Both the position numbers and the translations under genes were made by a program. This document shows positions 1-5,319 of a DNA stretch of 8,884 nucleotides, piece by piece. The notes beneath the pieces are model-generated. The model saw nothing but the letters and a program-made list of their open reading frames with translations, had not been told where the DNA came from and searched no databases. The stretch is from Actinomycetota bacterium (lineage in GTDB: Bacteria > Actinomycetota > Acidimicrobiia > Acidimicrobiales > Iamiaceae). Each line of letters opens with the position of its first letter. The first letter of the stretch is position 1. Location of the stretch: assembly GCA_018268545.1 (NCBI GenBank), contig JAFDWI010000191.1, forward strand, positions 1 to 8,884, written 5' to 3'.

Positions 1-48
1 CGCCCCCGCGTCCAACAACTCCACGTTCGGATCGCTCGTCCCTTGCAT
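1..48 (-). CDS. Possible 5' end of a leftward hypothetical gene (partial)
   Basis: On the minus strand an ATG at 48-46 opens a frame that reads MQGTSDPNVELLDAGA up to the window edge (16 codons, no stop). Most codons end in G or C (GGG, ACG, AGC, CCG, AAC, GTG, GAG, GAC, GCG), as in the certain genes here. A run of six G lies directly against the ATG, too close to be a normal Shine-Dalgarno site, and an overlapping ATG in another frame starts at 55. Sixteen codons cannot identify a product, and the segment may simply be intergenic DNA open by chance. No function is proposed. Confidence 0.28.
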   Translation of the reverse strand, partial: MQGTSDPNVELLDAGA

Positions 49-113
49 CCCCCCATTCTTTTCGATCCCGACCCAAAACGCGAGCAGAAATCGAAGAATT
101 ATTCAACAGCCTC

Positions 114-133
114 CTAGTGCCGCGTCAGGCAAC
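114..133 (+). repeat. Left inverted repeat of the MITE-like element
   Basis: Twenty bases starting with CTAG; they pair with 262-281 except at position 123 (C here, where a T would match the right arm). Confidence 0.7.
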
Positions 134-261
134 GTTTGCGATGTCAGGGCGAGTCATTGTCGTGGCTTGCAAGGACGCAGGACGAAGGCGCACACACAGT
201 GCGCCGAGGACGACGAGGACGCCGCGAGGCGCAACAATGGCCGTCCTGGCAGAGGGCACAT

Positions 262-281
262 GTTGCCTGACACGGCACTAG
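262..281 (-). repeat. Right inverted repeat of the MITE-like element
   Basis: Reverse complement of 114-133 at 19 of 20 positions, ending in CTAG. The junction with flanking DNA forms TAGCAT (279-284), which resembles a -10 hexamer pointing toward the gene at 368. No good -35 box is visible at the right distance, so promoter activity is only a possibility. Confidence 0.7.
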
Positions 282-355
282 CATTCTCGGATTCACTCGG
301 GGCGGCGCGCGTGGTCGGGGAACGACGTGGCGGGGTCACGACCGATGCAGGCGGA

Positions 356-360
356 AGGGA
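356..360 (+). promoter_or_regulatory. Ribosome binding site deciding the start at 368
   Basis: AGGGA, within GGAAGGGA, lies 7 nt before ATG 368. This supports the 166-residue form over the longer frame that begins at 167. Confidence 0.6.
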
Positions 361-367
361 TGTCCCC

Positions 368-868
368 ATGGCGTTCGCGCTCCGCGAAAACCTCCATGTC
401 GAGGCCCTCGACGATGGCTATCTGATCCTCCGACCCGGCCACGATGACGTGCTCCACCTCGCCGGCGATCAGGCCGATGCGTTCGAGCTTGCCCGCGGCG
501 GAGCCGACCTGGTGCCCGATCGCCTTCGAGCACCAATGGCCGGGCTGATCGAACTCGGCGTCGTCAGCTCCGACACCTGGTCTCGCCGCCGCGCGCTCGC
601 GCTCGGTGGCGCGGCCGCAGCCGCGACCGTTGCCGTGATTGCGTTGCCCAGCGTGGCTGCTGCTGCATCGACCGGGTCTGGGGGCGGTGTCAATGGTGGA
701 ACCGGTGGCACGGGTGGGGCTGGTGGAACCGGATCCGGCGGTACCGGAGGAACCGGTGGAGCTGGCGGCGACGGCGGACCAGGTGGCACGGGCGGGGCTG
801 GTGGACCCGGAACCGGAGGTGGTGGCGGAGGAACCGGTGGAGTTGGCGGCGACGGATCCGGGCCCTGA
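368..868 (+). CDS. PqqD-like domain protein with Tat-like signal/anchor and glycine-rich tail
   Basis: A 166-residue protein in three parts. Residues 2-70 resemble the PqqD fold (RRE-type peptide-binding winged helix): an ALRENLHVEALDDGYLIL start, a short HDDVLHLAGDQA segment, then a helix ending LIELGVVS. Residues 72-100 carry an SRRRALAL motif followed by an Ala-rich hydrophobic stretch ending PSVAAAA, like a twin-arginine signal or signal anchor. Residues 102-166 are about two thirds glycine, with Thr, Ala, Asp and Pro, made of two tandem units. The order is odd, because a Tat signal is normally N-terminal; here a folded cytoplasmic domain would precede it, suggesting an N-in/C-out membrane protein or cleavage releasing the Gly-rich part. 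PqqD proteins bind RiPP leader peptides, but no radical-SAM or other maturase is visible nearby. The start is set by the AGGGA site. The function is unknown, and the domain call is by eye. Confidence 0.72.
   Translation: MAFALRENLHVEALDDGYLILRPGHDDVLHLAGDQADAFELARGGADLVPDRLRAPMAGLIELGVVSSDTWSRRRALALGGAAAAATVAVIALPSVAAAASTGSGGGVNGGTGGTGGAGGTGSGGTGGTGGAGGDGGPGGTGGAGGPGTGGGGGGTGGVGGDGSGP
704..865 (+). repeat. Tandem duplication inside the Gly-rich coding region (2 units)
   Basis: Unit 1 (704-781, 26 codons) and unit 2 (782-865, 28 codons) both begin GGTGGCACGGG and both carry a GGAGGAACCGGTGGAG block (746 and 827), followed by a GGCGGCGACGG block. The offset between copies changes from 78 to 81 bp, so a codon was gained or lost after duplication. 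Differences are substitutions or whole-codon changes that keep the frame. Confidence 0.7.
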
Positions 869-985
869 TCGAACCTCGAATCGTTCCCGAGGCACGACGC
901 GGTTTTCGGTGCCGAGAACGATCTGGAGGCCGCGTTCAGCGCGCCCGTTGCGGCCGCGAATTGCGTGACCGTGTCCACCAGATGA
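869..985 (+). other. In-frame open extension after the stop of the PqqD-like gene
   Basis: Directly after TGA 866-868 the same frame continues for 38 sense codons to TGA 983-985, reading from SNLESFPRHDAVF to AAANCVTVSTR. Most of these codons end in G or C. There is no ATG in the frame, and GTG occurs only near its end (965, 971), so the segment could be translated only by readthrough, or it is a relic of a longer ancestral C-terminus. In GC-rich DNA an open run of this length can arise by chance. It is recorded as an observation, not as a gene. Confidence 0.3.
882..920 (+). terminator. Candidate terminator hairpin after the PqqD-like gene
   Basis: CGTTC (882-886) pairs with GAACG (916-920) and GGCAC (891-895) with GTGCC (909-913). 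One further C-G pair and a small internal bulge separate the two stems; the loop is 13 nt. No U tract follows. Actinobacterial terminators often lack one, so this remains possible but weak. Confidence 0.3.
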
Positions 986-1040
986 CCGGGGGGTGGCACG
1001 ACCTGCGTCAGCCATACAAGCCGATCAGCTGTCCCAGACG

Positions 1041-1066
1041 TCTTCGTACGAAGAGACGTGTAGAGT
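1041..1066 (+). promoter_or_regulatory. vapBC promoter with palindromic operator
   Basis: TCTTCGTACGAAGA (1041-1054) is a perfect 14-bp palindrome, with ACGTC/GACGT as imperfect outer arms. It sits just upstream of a -10 hexamer TAGAGT (1061-1066) whose last base is 6 nt before ATG 1073, the spacing of a leaderless actinobacterial transcript. No Shine-Dalgarno precedes the ATG. VapB antitoxins usually bind palindromes overlapping their own promoter, so this is the likely autoregulatory operator. The -35 is not clear. Confidence 0.55.
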
Positions 1067-1072
1067 ACGTGT

Positions 1073-1285
1073 ATGACCGCAACTCGGACGAACATCGTGA
1101 TCGAGAACGACTACGTCGAGACGATCAAGGAGCGGTACGGCCTGCGGACCAAGACCGAGGTGGTCGACCTGGCGCTGCGCCGTCTCGCCGGACAGCCGAT
1201 GACCCGCGAAGAGGCGATGGCGATGCACGGTTCCGATCCGAACTTCGAGGTCCCCGCTGATCAAATCCCGCTCGGGGCGCCATGA
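1073..1285 (+). CDS. vapB: VapB-type antitoxin (type II toxin-antitoxin)
   Basis: A 70-residue protein. Residues 4-10 (RTNIVIE) form the beta strand and residues 13-40 (YVETIKERYGLRTKTEVVDLALRRLA, split here only for description as two helices) the helices of a ribbon-helix-helix-like VapB family domain; the RTKTEVVDLALR stretch is the family signature. The C-terminal part (about 42-70) is polar and proline-containing and would be the toxin-wrapping tail. Antitoxins of this family neutralise a PIN-domain VapC and, as a complex with it, repress their own promoter. The gene starts at an ATG with no Shine-Dalgarno, consistent with leaderless translation, and its stop overlaps the vapC start in ATGA (1282-1285), implying translational coupling. 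The length is typical for the family. Confidence 0.88.
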   Translation: MTATRTNIVIENDYVETIKERYGLRTKTEVVDLALRRLAGQPMTREEAMAMHGSDPNFEVPADQIPLGAP

Positions 1286-1692
1286 TCCTTGCCGACACGT
1301 CGGCGTGGATCGAGTTCCTTCGTGGCACGAACAGCTCGGTCGATCGACGCATGGTCCCACTTGTTGCCGACGGCCGCGAACTTGCCGTCACCGATCCGGT
1401 GATCATGGAGATCACGAGCGGCGCACGGAGCGATGTCCAGGAACGCGCTCACCGGCGACTGCTGGCGCGCTGCGTGACGTTCGGCCTCGAGACACCGACC
1501 GACTTCGACGGTGCAGCGACGATCTACCGGCGCTGCCGAAGTGTCGGGGTCACTCCGCGCGGACTCATCGATTGCATGATCGCGGCGGTCGCACGACGCA
1601 ACGGACTCACCCTGCTCGCCCGCGACATGGACCTGGCGCGTATCGCCGACATCGTCGGCATCGAACTCGATCCTGCGTCACTCGAGGGTTGA
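1282..1692 (+). CDS. vapC: VapC-type PIN-domain ribonuclease toxin
   Basis: A 136-residue PIN-domain protein. The acidic metal-binding residues are in place: D5 in LADTSAWIEFL, E43 in VIMEITSGA, D97 in GLIDCMIAA, and D115 (or D117) in LLARDMDLARIA. VapC toxins are Mg-dependent endoribonucleases that cut tRNA or rRNA when the antitoxin is degraded. Length and motif spacing match complete family members, so the toxin is probably active. It overlaps vapB by 4 nt, which normally keeps antitoxin in excess. The TGA stop (1690-1692) forms part of a hairpin shared with the convergent trpB2. The RNA target cannot be predicted from sequence. Confidence 0.92.
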   Translation: MILADTSAWIEFLRGTNSSVDRRMVPLVADGRELAVTDPVIMEITSGARSDVQERAHRRLLARCVTFGLETPTDFDGAATIYRRCRSVGVTPRGLIDCMIAAVARRNGLTLLARDMDLARIADIVGIELDPASLEG

Positions 1693-1708
1693 CCGAGCCA
1701 CTCGGTCA
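1690..1708. terminator. Bidirectional terminator hairpin containing both convergent stop codons
   Basis: TGACCGAG (1690-1697), loop CCA, CTCGGTCA (1701-1708): a perfect 8-bp stem. The first TGA is the vapC stop and the complement of the last TCA is the trpB2 stop. The symmetry lets it act on both strands. There is no U tract on either side, as is common in GC-rich actinobacteria. Confidence 0.6.
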
Positions 1709-2959
1709 GCCTTCGTCGACGAGTTGGCCGTGGTTGTAGGCGTCGTAGGCCGACAGGTCCAGGAAGCCGTGACCGGAGTAGTTGAACAGGATGACCCGCT
1801 CCTCACCCGTCTCCTTGGCCGCCAACGCCTCGTCGATCGCGCCACGTACGGCGTGCGCGGTCTCCGGAGCCGGGATCTTGCCCTCGGTACGGGCCATGAG
1901 CACCGCTGCCTCGAACACCTTGGACTGCGGGTACGCGGTCGCTTCCATCCGGCCGGACTTGACCAGCGCGGCGATGATCGGGCTCGAGCCGTGGTAGCGG
2001 AGCCCACCGGCGTGGATCGAGGGCGGCATGAAGTGCGATCCCAGGGTGTACATGGGCAACAGCGGGGTGAGCCCGGCCTCGTCACCGAAGTCGTACTTGA
2101 ACTCACCGGCGGTGAGCGACGGACACGACGTCGGTTCGACGGCGAGCAGCCGCACCTTGTCGTCCTCCATGAACGGGAAGGCGATCCCGCCCAGGTTCGA
2201 ACCGCCACCGTGTGACGACAGCACCACGTCGGGGCGGGTCTCACCGGCGAGGGCAAGCTGTTCCTTGGCTTCCAGGCCGATCACCGTCTGGTGCAGGAGC
2301 ACATGGTTGAGAACCGAGCCCAGGGCGTAGTGCGTGTCCGCACGGCCTCCGGCGTCACGCACGGCGTCGGAAATCGCCATGCCCAGCGAACCTGGACTGG
2401 ACGGGTCATCCACCGGCGAGGGCACACACTCGGAACCCCAGGTCTCCATGAGGATGCGGCGGTACGGCTTCTGCTCGAACGAGGCCCGCACCATGTACAC
2501 CTTGGACTCGATGCCGTACTGCGCGGCAGCGAACGCCATCGACGAACCCCACTGGCCCGCACCGGTCTCCGTGGCGATCCGGGTGATGCCCTCGGACTTG
2601 TTGTAGAAGGCCTGGGGCACCGCGGTGTTCGGCTTGTGCGACCCGGCGGGCGAGATCGACTCGTCCTTGTAGTAGATCCGTGCCGGGGTCTCCAGCTCGG
2701 CTTCCAGACGGGTCGCCCGGATCAGCGGCGTGGGGCGCCACAGTCGCAGGATGTCGAGCACCTCGCCGGGGACGTCCACCCAGGGCGCCGCGGTCATCTC
2801 CTGTTCGATCAACGCCATCGGGAACAACGGCGCCAGGTCGTCGGGCCCGGCAGGCTCGTTCGTGCCCGGATGCAACGGCGGTTGCAACGGCTCGTCGAGG
2901 TGTGCGAGCGCGTTGTACCAGGCGGTGGGGATCTGGTCCGAGGGAAGGTCGTATCGCAT
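1706..2959 (-). CDS. trpB: TrpB2-type tryptophan synthase beta chain (PLP enzyme)
   Basis: A 417-residue PLP-dependent enzyme that would condense indole with L-serine to tryptophan. Visible motifs: the PLP lysine K109 in SPAGSHKPNTA, the catalytic glutamate E131 in ATETGAGQWG (TrpB1 enzymes have GAGQHG, whereas TrpB2 enzymes carry W), and the phosphate-binding loop SHGGGSNLGG at 249-258. The longer N-terminal region (1-75) with RPTPLIRATRLE, plus the EPTSCPSLTAGEFKYDFGD stretch, also fits the TrpB2 class. No trpA is present in the window, fitting TrpB2 proteins that act without the alpha subunit, for example in indole salvage. I chose ATG 2959 because homology begins at MRYDLPSDQIP; the frame runs open to 3052, but the upstream residues look non-coding. 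There is no Shine-Dalgarno. It is divergent from the hydrolase gene. Confidence 0.92.
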   Translation of the reverse strand: MRYDLPSDQIPTAWYNALAHLDEPLQPPLHPGTNEPAGPDDLAPLFPMALIEQEMTAAPWVDVPGEVLDILRLWRPTPLIRATRLEAELETPARIYYKDESISPAGSHKPNTAVPQAFYNKSEGITRIATETGAGQWGSSMAFAAAQYGIESKVYMVRASFEQKPYRRILMETWGSECVPSPVDDPSSPGSLGMAISDAVRDAGGRADTHYALGSVLNHVLLHQTVIGLEAKEQLALAGETRPDVVLSSHGGGSNLGGIAFPFMEDDKVRLLAVEPTSCPSLTAGEFKYDFGDEAGLTPLLPMYTLGSHFMPPSIHAGGLRYHGSSPIIAALVKSGRMEATAYPQSKVFEAAVLMARTEGKIPAPETAHAVRGAIDEALAAKETGEERVILFNYSGHGFLDLSAYDAYNHGQLVDEG

Positions 2960-2967
2960 GCGCGCCG

Positions 2968-2973
2968 AGCCTA
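2968..2973 (-). promoter_or_regulatory. Possible -10 of a leaderless trpB2 promoter
   Basis: On the minus strand TAGGCT (2973-2968) ends 8 nt before ATG 2959, placing transcription start at or next to the start codon. No Shine-Dalgarno and no convincing -35 are visible. Weak evidence. Confidence 0.3.
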
Positions 2974-3098
2974 CCGGTTGACCCCCGGGCGATGTTCCGC
3001 GTCGCGTCGAATCCGCCTCGGGCATCGTGTTTGGTGGTGCCCGTCGGCACACGGTCGGCGAGGGCGACCATCGGACACATCGAGGTGAGATGCCCTCG

Positions 3099-3104
3099 TA
3101 TGCT
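3099..3104 (+). promoter_or_regulatory. Possible -10 element for the hydrolase gene
   Basis: TATGCT fits TAnnnT and would start transcription near 3111, giving a leader of about 49 nt before ATG 3160. No matching -35 is seen. A start here would remove most of the upstream arm of the Shine-Dalgarno-pairing stem at 3104-3150. Confidence 0.35.
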
Positions 3105-3150
3105 CTCCTGGCCGCCGCGGCCGACGCGGGCCGGTATCGCCTCCAGGAGA
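3104..3150 (+). promoter_or_regulatory. Stem that could mask the hydrolase ribosome binding site
   Basis: TCTCCTGG (3104-3111) is the exact complement of CCAGGAGA (3143-3150), which contains the Shine-Dalgarno AGGAGA placed 9 nt before ATG 3160. The loop can form an inner CGGCC/GGCCG stem. If transcription starts upstream of 3104, the leader could hide the ribosome site. Regulatory use is inference. Confidence 0.35.
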
Positions 3151-3159
3151 ACTCCCTAC

Positions 3160-4332
3160 ATGCAGATCACGGCCGGGGTGGAAACCCTCACGATCACCGG
3201 CGCGACACCCGGAACGCACCTTCGGATCGAGGACGCCGACGGCGTGCCCGTGGTCACCCAGATTGTCGATGCGGCGGGAAATGCGCACGTCGCGTACCTC
3301 CCCCCGGATCACCGGGTGATCGAAGATCTCGACGATCTCGTCGACGTGGTGCGCGAAGGCCACACGATGCGGCCCGGGGATCACTTCGTCGTCGACGAGA
3401 CCACCGGCGATCGCCATGGTCCCTTCGGTGTGCTGGGCGTCGACGACGTCCCCGAGGCGAGCTTCTACGAACAACCCTTGGAGCCGGGTTTCGGCTACGT
3501 GACCATGCGCGACGGGGTGAAACTGTCGGTGAACGTGCTCACCCCGGACGAGAACCTCTATGGCCCGGCGCCGTGGCCGACGGTCGTCGAGTACTCGGGG
3601 TACGGCCCGTCGAACCCGGACGCGCCCCAACCCGGGTCGCTGATCGCGAACCTGCTCGGCTTTGCCGTGGTCGGCGTGAACCTGCGGGGTAGCGGATGCT
3701 CCGGCGGCGTGTACGACGTGTTCTCCGCCGCGCAATCCGCCGATGGGCACGACGTCATCGAGATCGTTGCCCGCCAGGACTGGGTGCTGCACCATCGCCC
3801 GGGGATGGTCGGTCTGAGCTACCCGGGCAACACCCAGTTGTTCGTCGCCGCGACGCGGCCACCGAGCCTCGCGGCGATCACGCCGCTGTCGGTGCTCGAC
3901 GACCTGTGGCGGCAGCAGTGGCCGGGGGGCATCTACAACTCCGGATTCACCCGGGTCTGGATCGAGATGCGTGACGCCGAGTCCAAACAGGGCGGCCAGG
4001 CATGGGATCAACGCCGCATCGACGACGGGGACGAGACAGCCCGGGCCAACCAGGAGGTCCGCACGATCGATCTCGACTTTGTCCGGTTCGGTCACGCGAT
4101 GGACACCTACCGGCCCGCGATGGCGGACCGTCGGGCCGCGGAGCTCGTCGGGAACATCGACGTGCCGGTGTACCTGACCGGTTCGTGGCAGGACGAGCAG
4201 ACCGGCAGCCGCGCCGCGCTGATGCTCGATCGGTTCACGTCGTCACCGCACACCGTGTTCGCGTTCGTGAACGGCCATCATCCCGACGGCTACTCACCGA
4301 TGTTGATCAACCGGTGGTTCGACTTCCGCTAG
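3160..4332 (+). CDS. CocE/NonD family (S15-like) hydrolase, N-terminal catalytic part
   Basis: A 390-residue frame. Residues 1-108 are an N-terminal extension rich in Asp and Val. The hydrolase begins at GFGYVTMRDGVKLSVNVLTP, as in CocE/NonD esterases and X-Pro dipeptidyl-peptidases (act on acyl esters or peptides). Catalytic residues are visible: nucleophile S220 in VGLSYPGN, D345 in TGSWQDEQTG as the likely acid, and H373 or H374 in VNGHHPDGY. NLRGSGCSGG precedes the elbow, as is typical. No signal peptide, so it is probably cytoplasmic. The start is supported by AGGAGA 9 nt upstream. The frame ends at TAG 4330-4332 just after the triad, but the same phase stays open to 5319 and encodes the missing C-terminal domain. 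The intact family length is about 550-720 residues, so this is either a split pseudogene, an error-containing sequence or a recoded gene. Substrate unknown. Confidence 0.8.
   Translation: MQITAGVETLTITGATPGTHLRIEDADGVPVVTQIVDAAGNAHVAYLPPDHRVIEDLDDLVDVVREGHTMRPGDHFVVDETTGDRHGPFGVLGVDDVPEASFYEQPLEPGFGYVTMRDGVKLSVNVLTPDENLYGPAPWPTVVEYSGYGPSNPDAPQPGSLIANLLGFAVVGVNLRGSGCSGGVYDVFSAAQSADGHDVIEIVARQDWVLHHRPGMVGLSYPGNTQLFVAATRPPSLAAITPLSVLDDLWRQQWPGGIYNSGFTRVWIEMRDAESKQGGQAWDQRRIDDGDETARANQEVRTIDLDFVRFGHAMDTYRPAMADRRAAELVGNIDVPVYLTGSWQDEQTGSRAALMLDRFTSSPHTVFAFVNGHHPDGYSPMLINRWFDFR
4330..4332 (+). other. In-frame TAG splitting the CocE/NonD hydrolase
   Basis: This is codon 391 of the frame from 3160, between NRWFDFR and FHVARRVP. 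No frameshift is involved: the phase is identical on both sides, and coding continues without interruption for 328 more codons. From memory of this family, a WxxFL-x-xYVAxxxP helix spans this point, so a single-base change from GAG, CAG, TTG or similar would explain it. Confidence 0.85.
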
Positions 4333-4338
4333 TTCCAC

Positions 4339-5319
4339 GTGGCGCGTCGTGTGCCGAGGCTCCACCCGATGGTCCGTGAGCTCGCACCGGCATTGCTCGC
4401 GGAACACTTCGGCTACACCCCGGTGCTCGAGGCGGACCGATTCGACCGATTCGGCGACGATCTCGACGCGGCCCTGGCCGCGTACCGGGCCGAACCGCCG
4501 GTGCGGCTGCTGTTCGAGAGCGGGGCGGCCGGGGCGGTGCCGGGCGCCCCCGGTGAACGGTTCTCGACCACGGCCGATGCGTGGCCGGTACCGGGAACCG
4601 AGGCACGCCGGCTGTGGTTGGGAGCGCACCATGAATTGTCGAGCGAACCGCCGACCGCCGAATCGACCGTGCCGTACGCCGATGATCCGCTCGCCGGCGC
4701 CGAGAGCTACGCGGCGACCGACGATTTCGACGCGTTCATCGCTCCGACCGTCGAGTATGAGTGGACACGGTTTCCCGAGGGTTGCCAGGCGATCTGGGAA
4801 CTGCGGGTCGCCGACACGTTCACGATCGCCGGTCAGGCGCATCTGGACCTGTGGTTGCGCCCGGGCACGGCCGACACCGCGGTGCAGGTGACGTTGTCGG
4901 TCGTCCGGCCCGACGGTGTCGAGGTCCGGTTGCAGACCGGTTACCACCGACCCGTCCACCGTGTCGAGGAACGACCCGGGGACGACCTGCACGTCGACTA
5001 CACCTTTGCGCTTCACGACCGGACCCCGCTGGTGCCGGGTGAGTGGATCCGGACGAGGGTTCCGTTGCTGCCGGTCGCCCGGGTGTTCCGTCGGGGCGTC
5101 ACGCTCCGGGTGGCCGTGTCGACACCGGGCCGGGACCATCCGTTCTGGCGGTTCGAGAACCCGACGGTACCCGGTGCGGTCCACGAGATCGGCGTCGGTG
5201 GCGTGCACGCGTCGTCGCTGGTGCTGCCGGTCATCCCGACACCGGCCCACCCCGAGGATCTCCCCGTCGCGGATGCGTTGCGAGGTCAGGTCACCCGACC
5301 GGCATCACCGGTGGGATGA
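4339..5319 (+). CDS. CocE/NonD hydrolase, C-terminal beta-sandwich part (separated by TAG)
   Basis: This frame continues the upstream hydrolase in the same phase. It opens with a helical segment (VPRLHPMVRELAPALLAEHFG) typical of the region linking lid and C-terminal domain, then from about residue 110 shows the PepX_C-like jelly roll: SYAATDDFDAF, QAIWELRVADTFTIAGQAHLDLWL, VQVTLSVVRPDGVEVRLQTGY, GEWIRTRVPLLPVARVF. It has no catalytic residues, so it makes sense only as the other half of the 3160 gene. GTG 4339 lacks a ribosome site; ATG 4369 has GAGG 9 nt upstream and is the best candidate if the ribosome reinitiates. The last 29 bp overlap the tail of the convergent stress-protein gene. Base composition and codon use match the first half, so the break looks recent. 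Confidence 0.6.
   Translation: MARRVPRLHPMVRELAPALLAEHFGYTPVLEADRFDRFGDDLDAALAAYRAEPPVRLLFESGAAGAVPGAPGERFSTTADAWPVPGTEARRLWLGAHHELSSEPPTAESTVPYADDPLAGAESYAATDDFDAFIAPTVEYEWTRFPEGCQAIWELRVADTFTIAGQAHLDLWLRPGTADTAVQVTLSVVRPDGVEVRLQTGYHRPVHRVEERPGDDLHVDYTFALHDRTPLVPGEWIRTRVPLLPVARVFRRGVTLRVAVSTPGRDHPFWRFENPTVPGAVHEIGVGGVHASSLVLPVIPTPAHPEDLPVADALRGQVTRPASPVG

Larger units (their letters stand above)
114..281. mobile_element. MITE-like element with 20-bp terminal inverted repeats
   Basis: CTAGTGCCGCGTCAGGCAAC at 114-133 recurs in inverted orientation at 262-281 with one mismatch (19/20). The repeats enclose 128 bp with no convincing gene, giving a 168-bp unit that starts and ends with CTAG. Near its centre is a perfect 7-bp stem (GGCGCAC at 187-193, GTGCGCC at 199-205, loop ACACA). 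Small size, long terminal inverted repeats and no transposase are the hallmarks of a MITE. IS630/Tc1-type elements duplicate TA and some insert at CTAG, so the terminal CTAG could represent TA target duplications; this family assignment is inference. The right end is 86 bp before the start codon of the PqqD-like gene. Alternatively it is a transcribed long hairpin. Confidence 0.55.
49..367. other. Intergenic region upstream of the PqqD-like gene
   Basis: Apart from the MITE-like unit at 114-281 this stretch holds no gene I can support. Positions 86-106 are a local AT-rich patch containing GAATTATTC, a possible promoter area for either direction. The frame of the downstream gene stays open back to 167, but the extra 67 codons show no domain and the good ribosome site is at 356-360, so the extension is not counted as coding. 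Positions 282-355 show no clear regulatory element. Confidence 0.5.

Noticed and set aside
167..367. N-terminal extension of the PqqD-like protein from 167
   Set aside because: It shows no domain, crosses the right half of the MITE-like unit, and the AGGGA ribosome site is placed for ATG 368.
469..1095. Minus-strand proline-rich frame
   Set aside because: It is the complement of the Gly-rich coding repeat; Pro-rich antisense frames are automatic there.
3037..3050. GTGCC/GGCAC hairpin in the trpB2-hydrolase intergenic region
   Set aside because: It has a 5-bp stem only, of a kind expected by chance in GC-rich DNA.
2680..3159. Upstream extension of the hydrolase frame into the trpB2 region
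   Set aside because: It is antisense to trpB2, has Arg/Pro/Ala-rich shadow composition, and a good ribosome site precedes ATG 3160.
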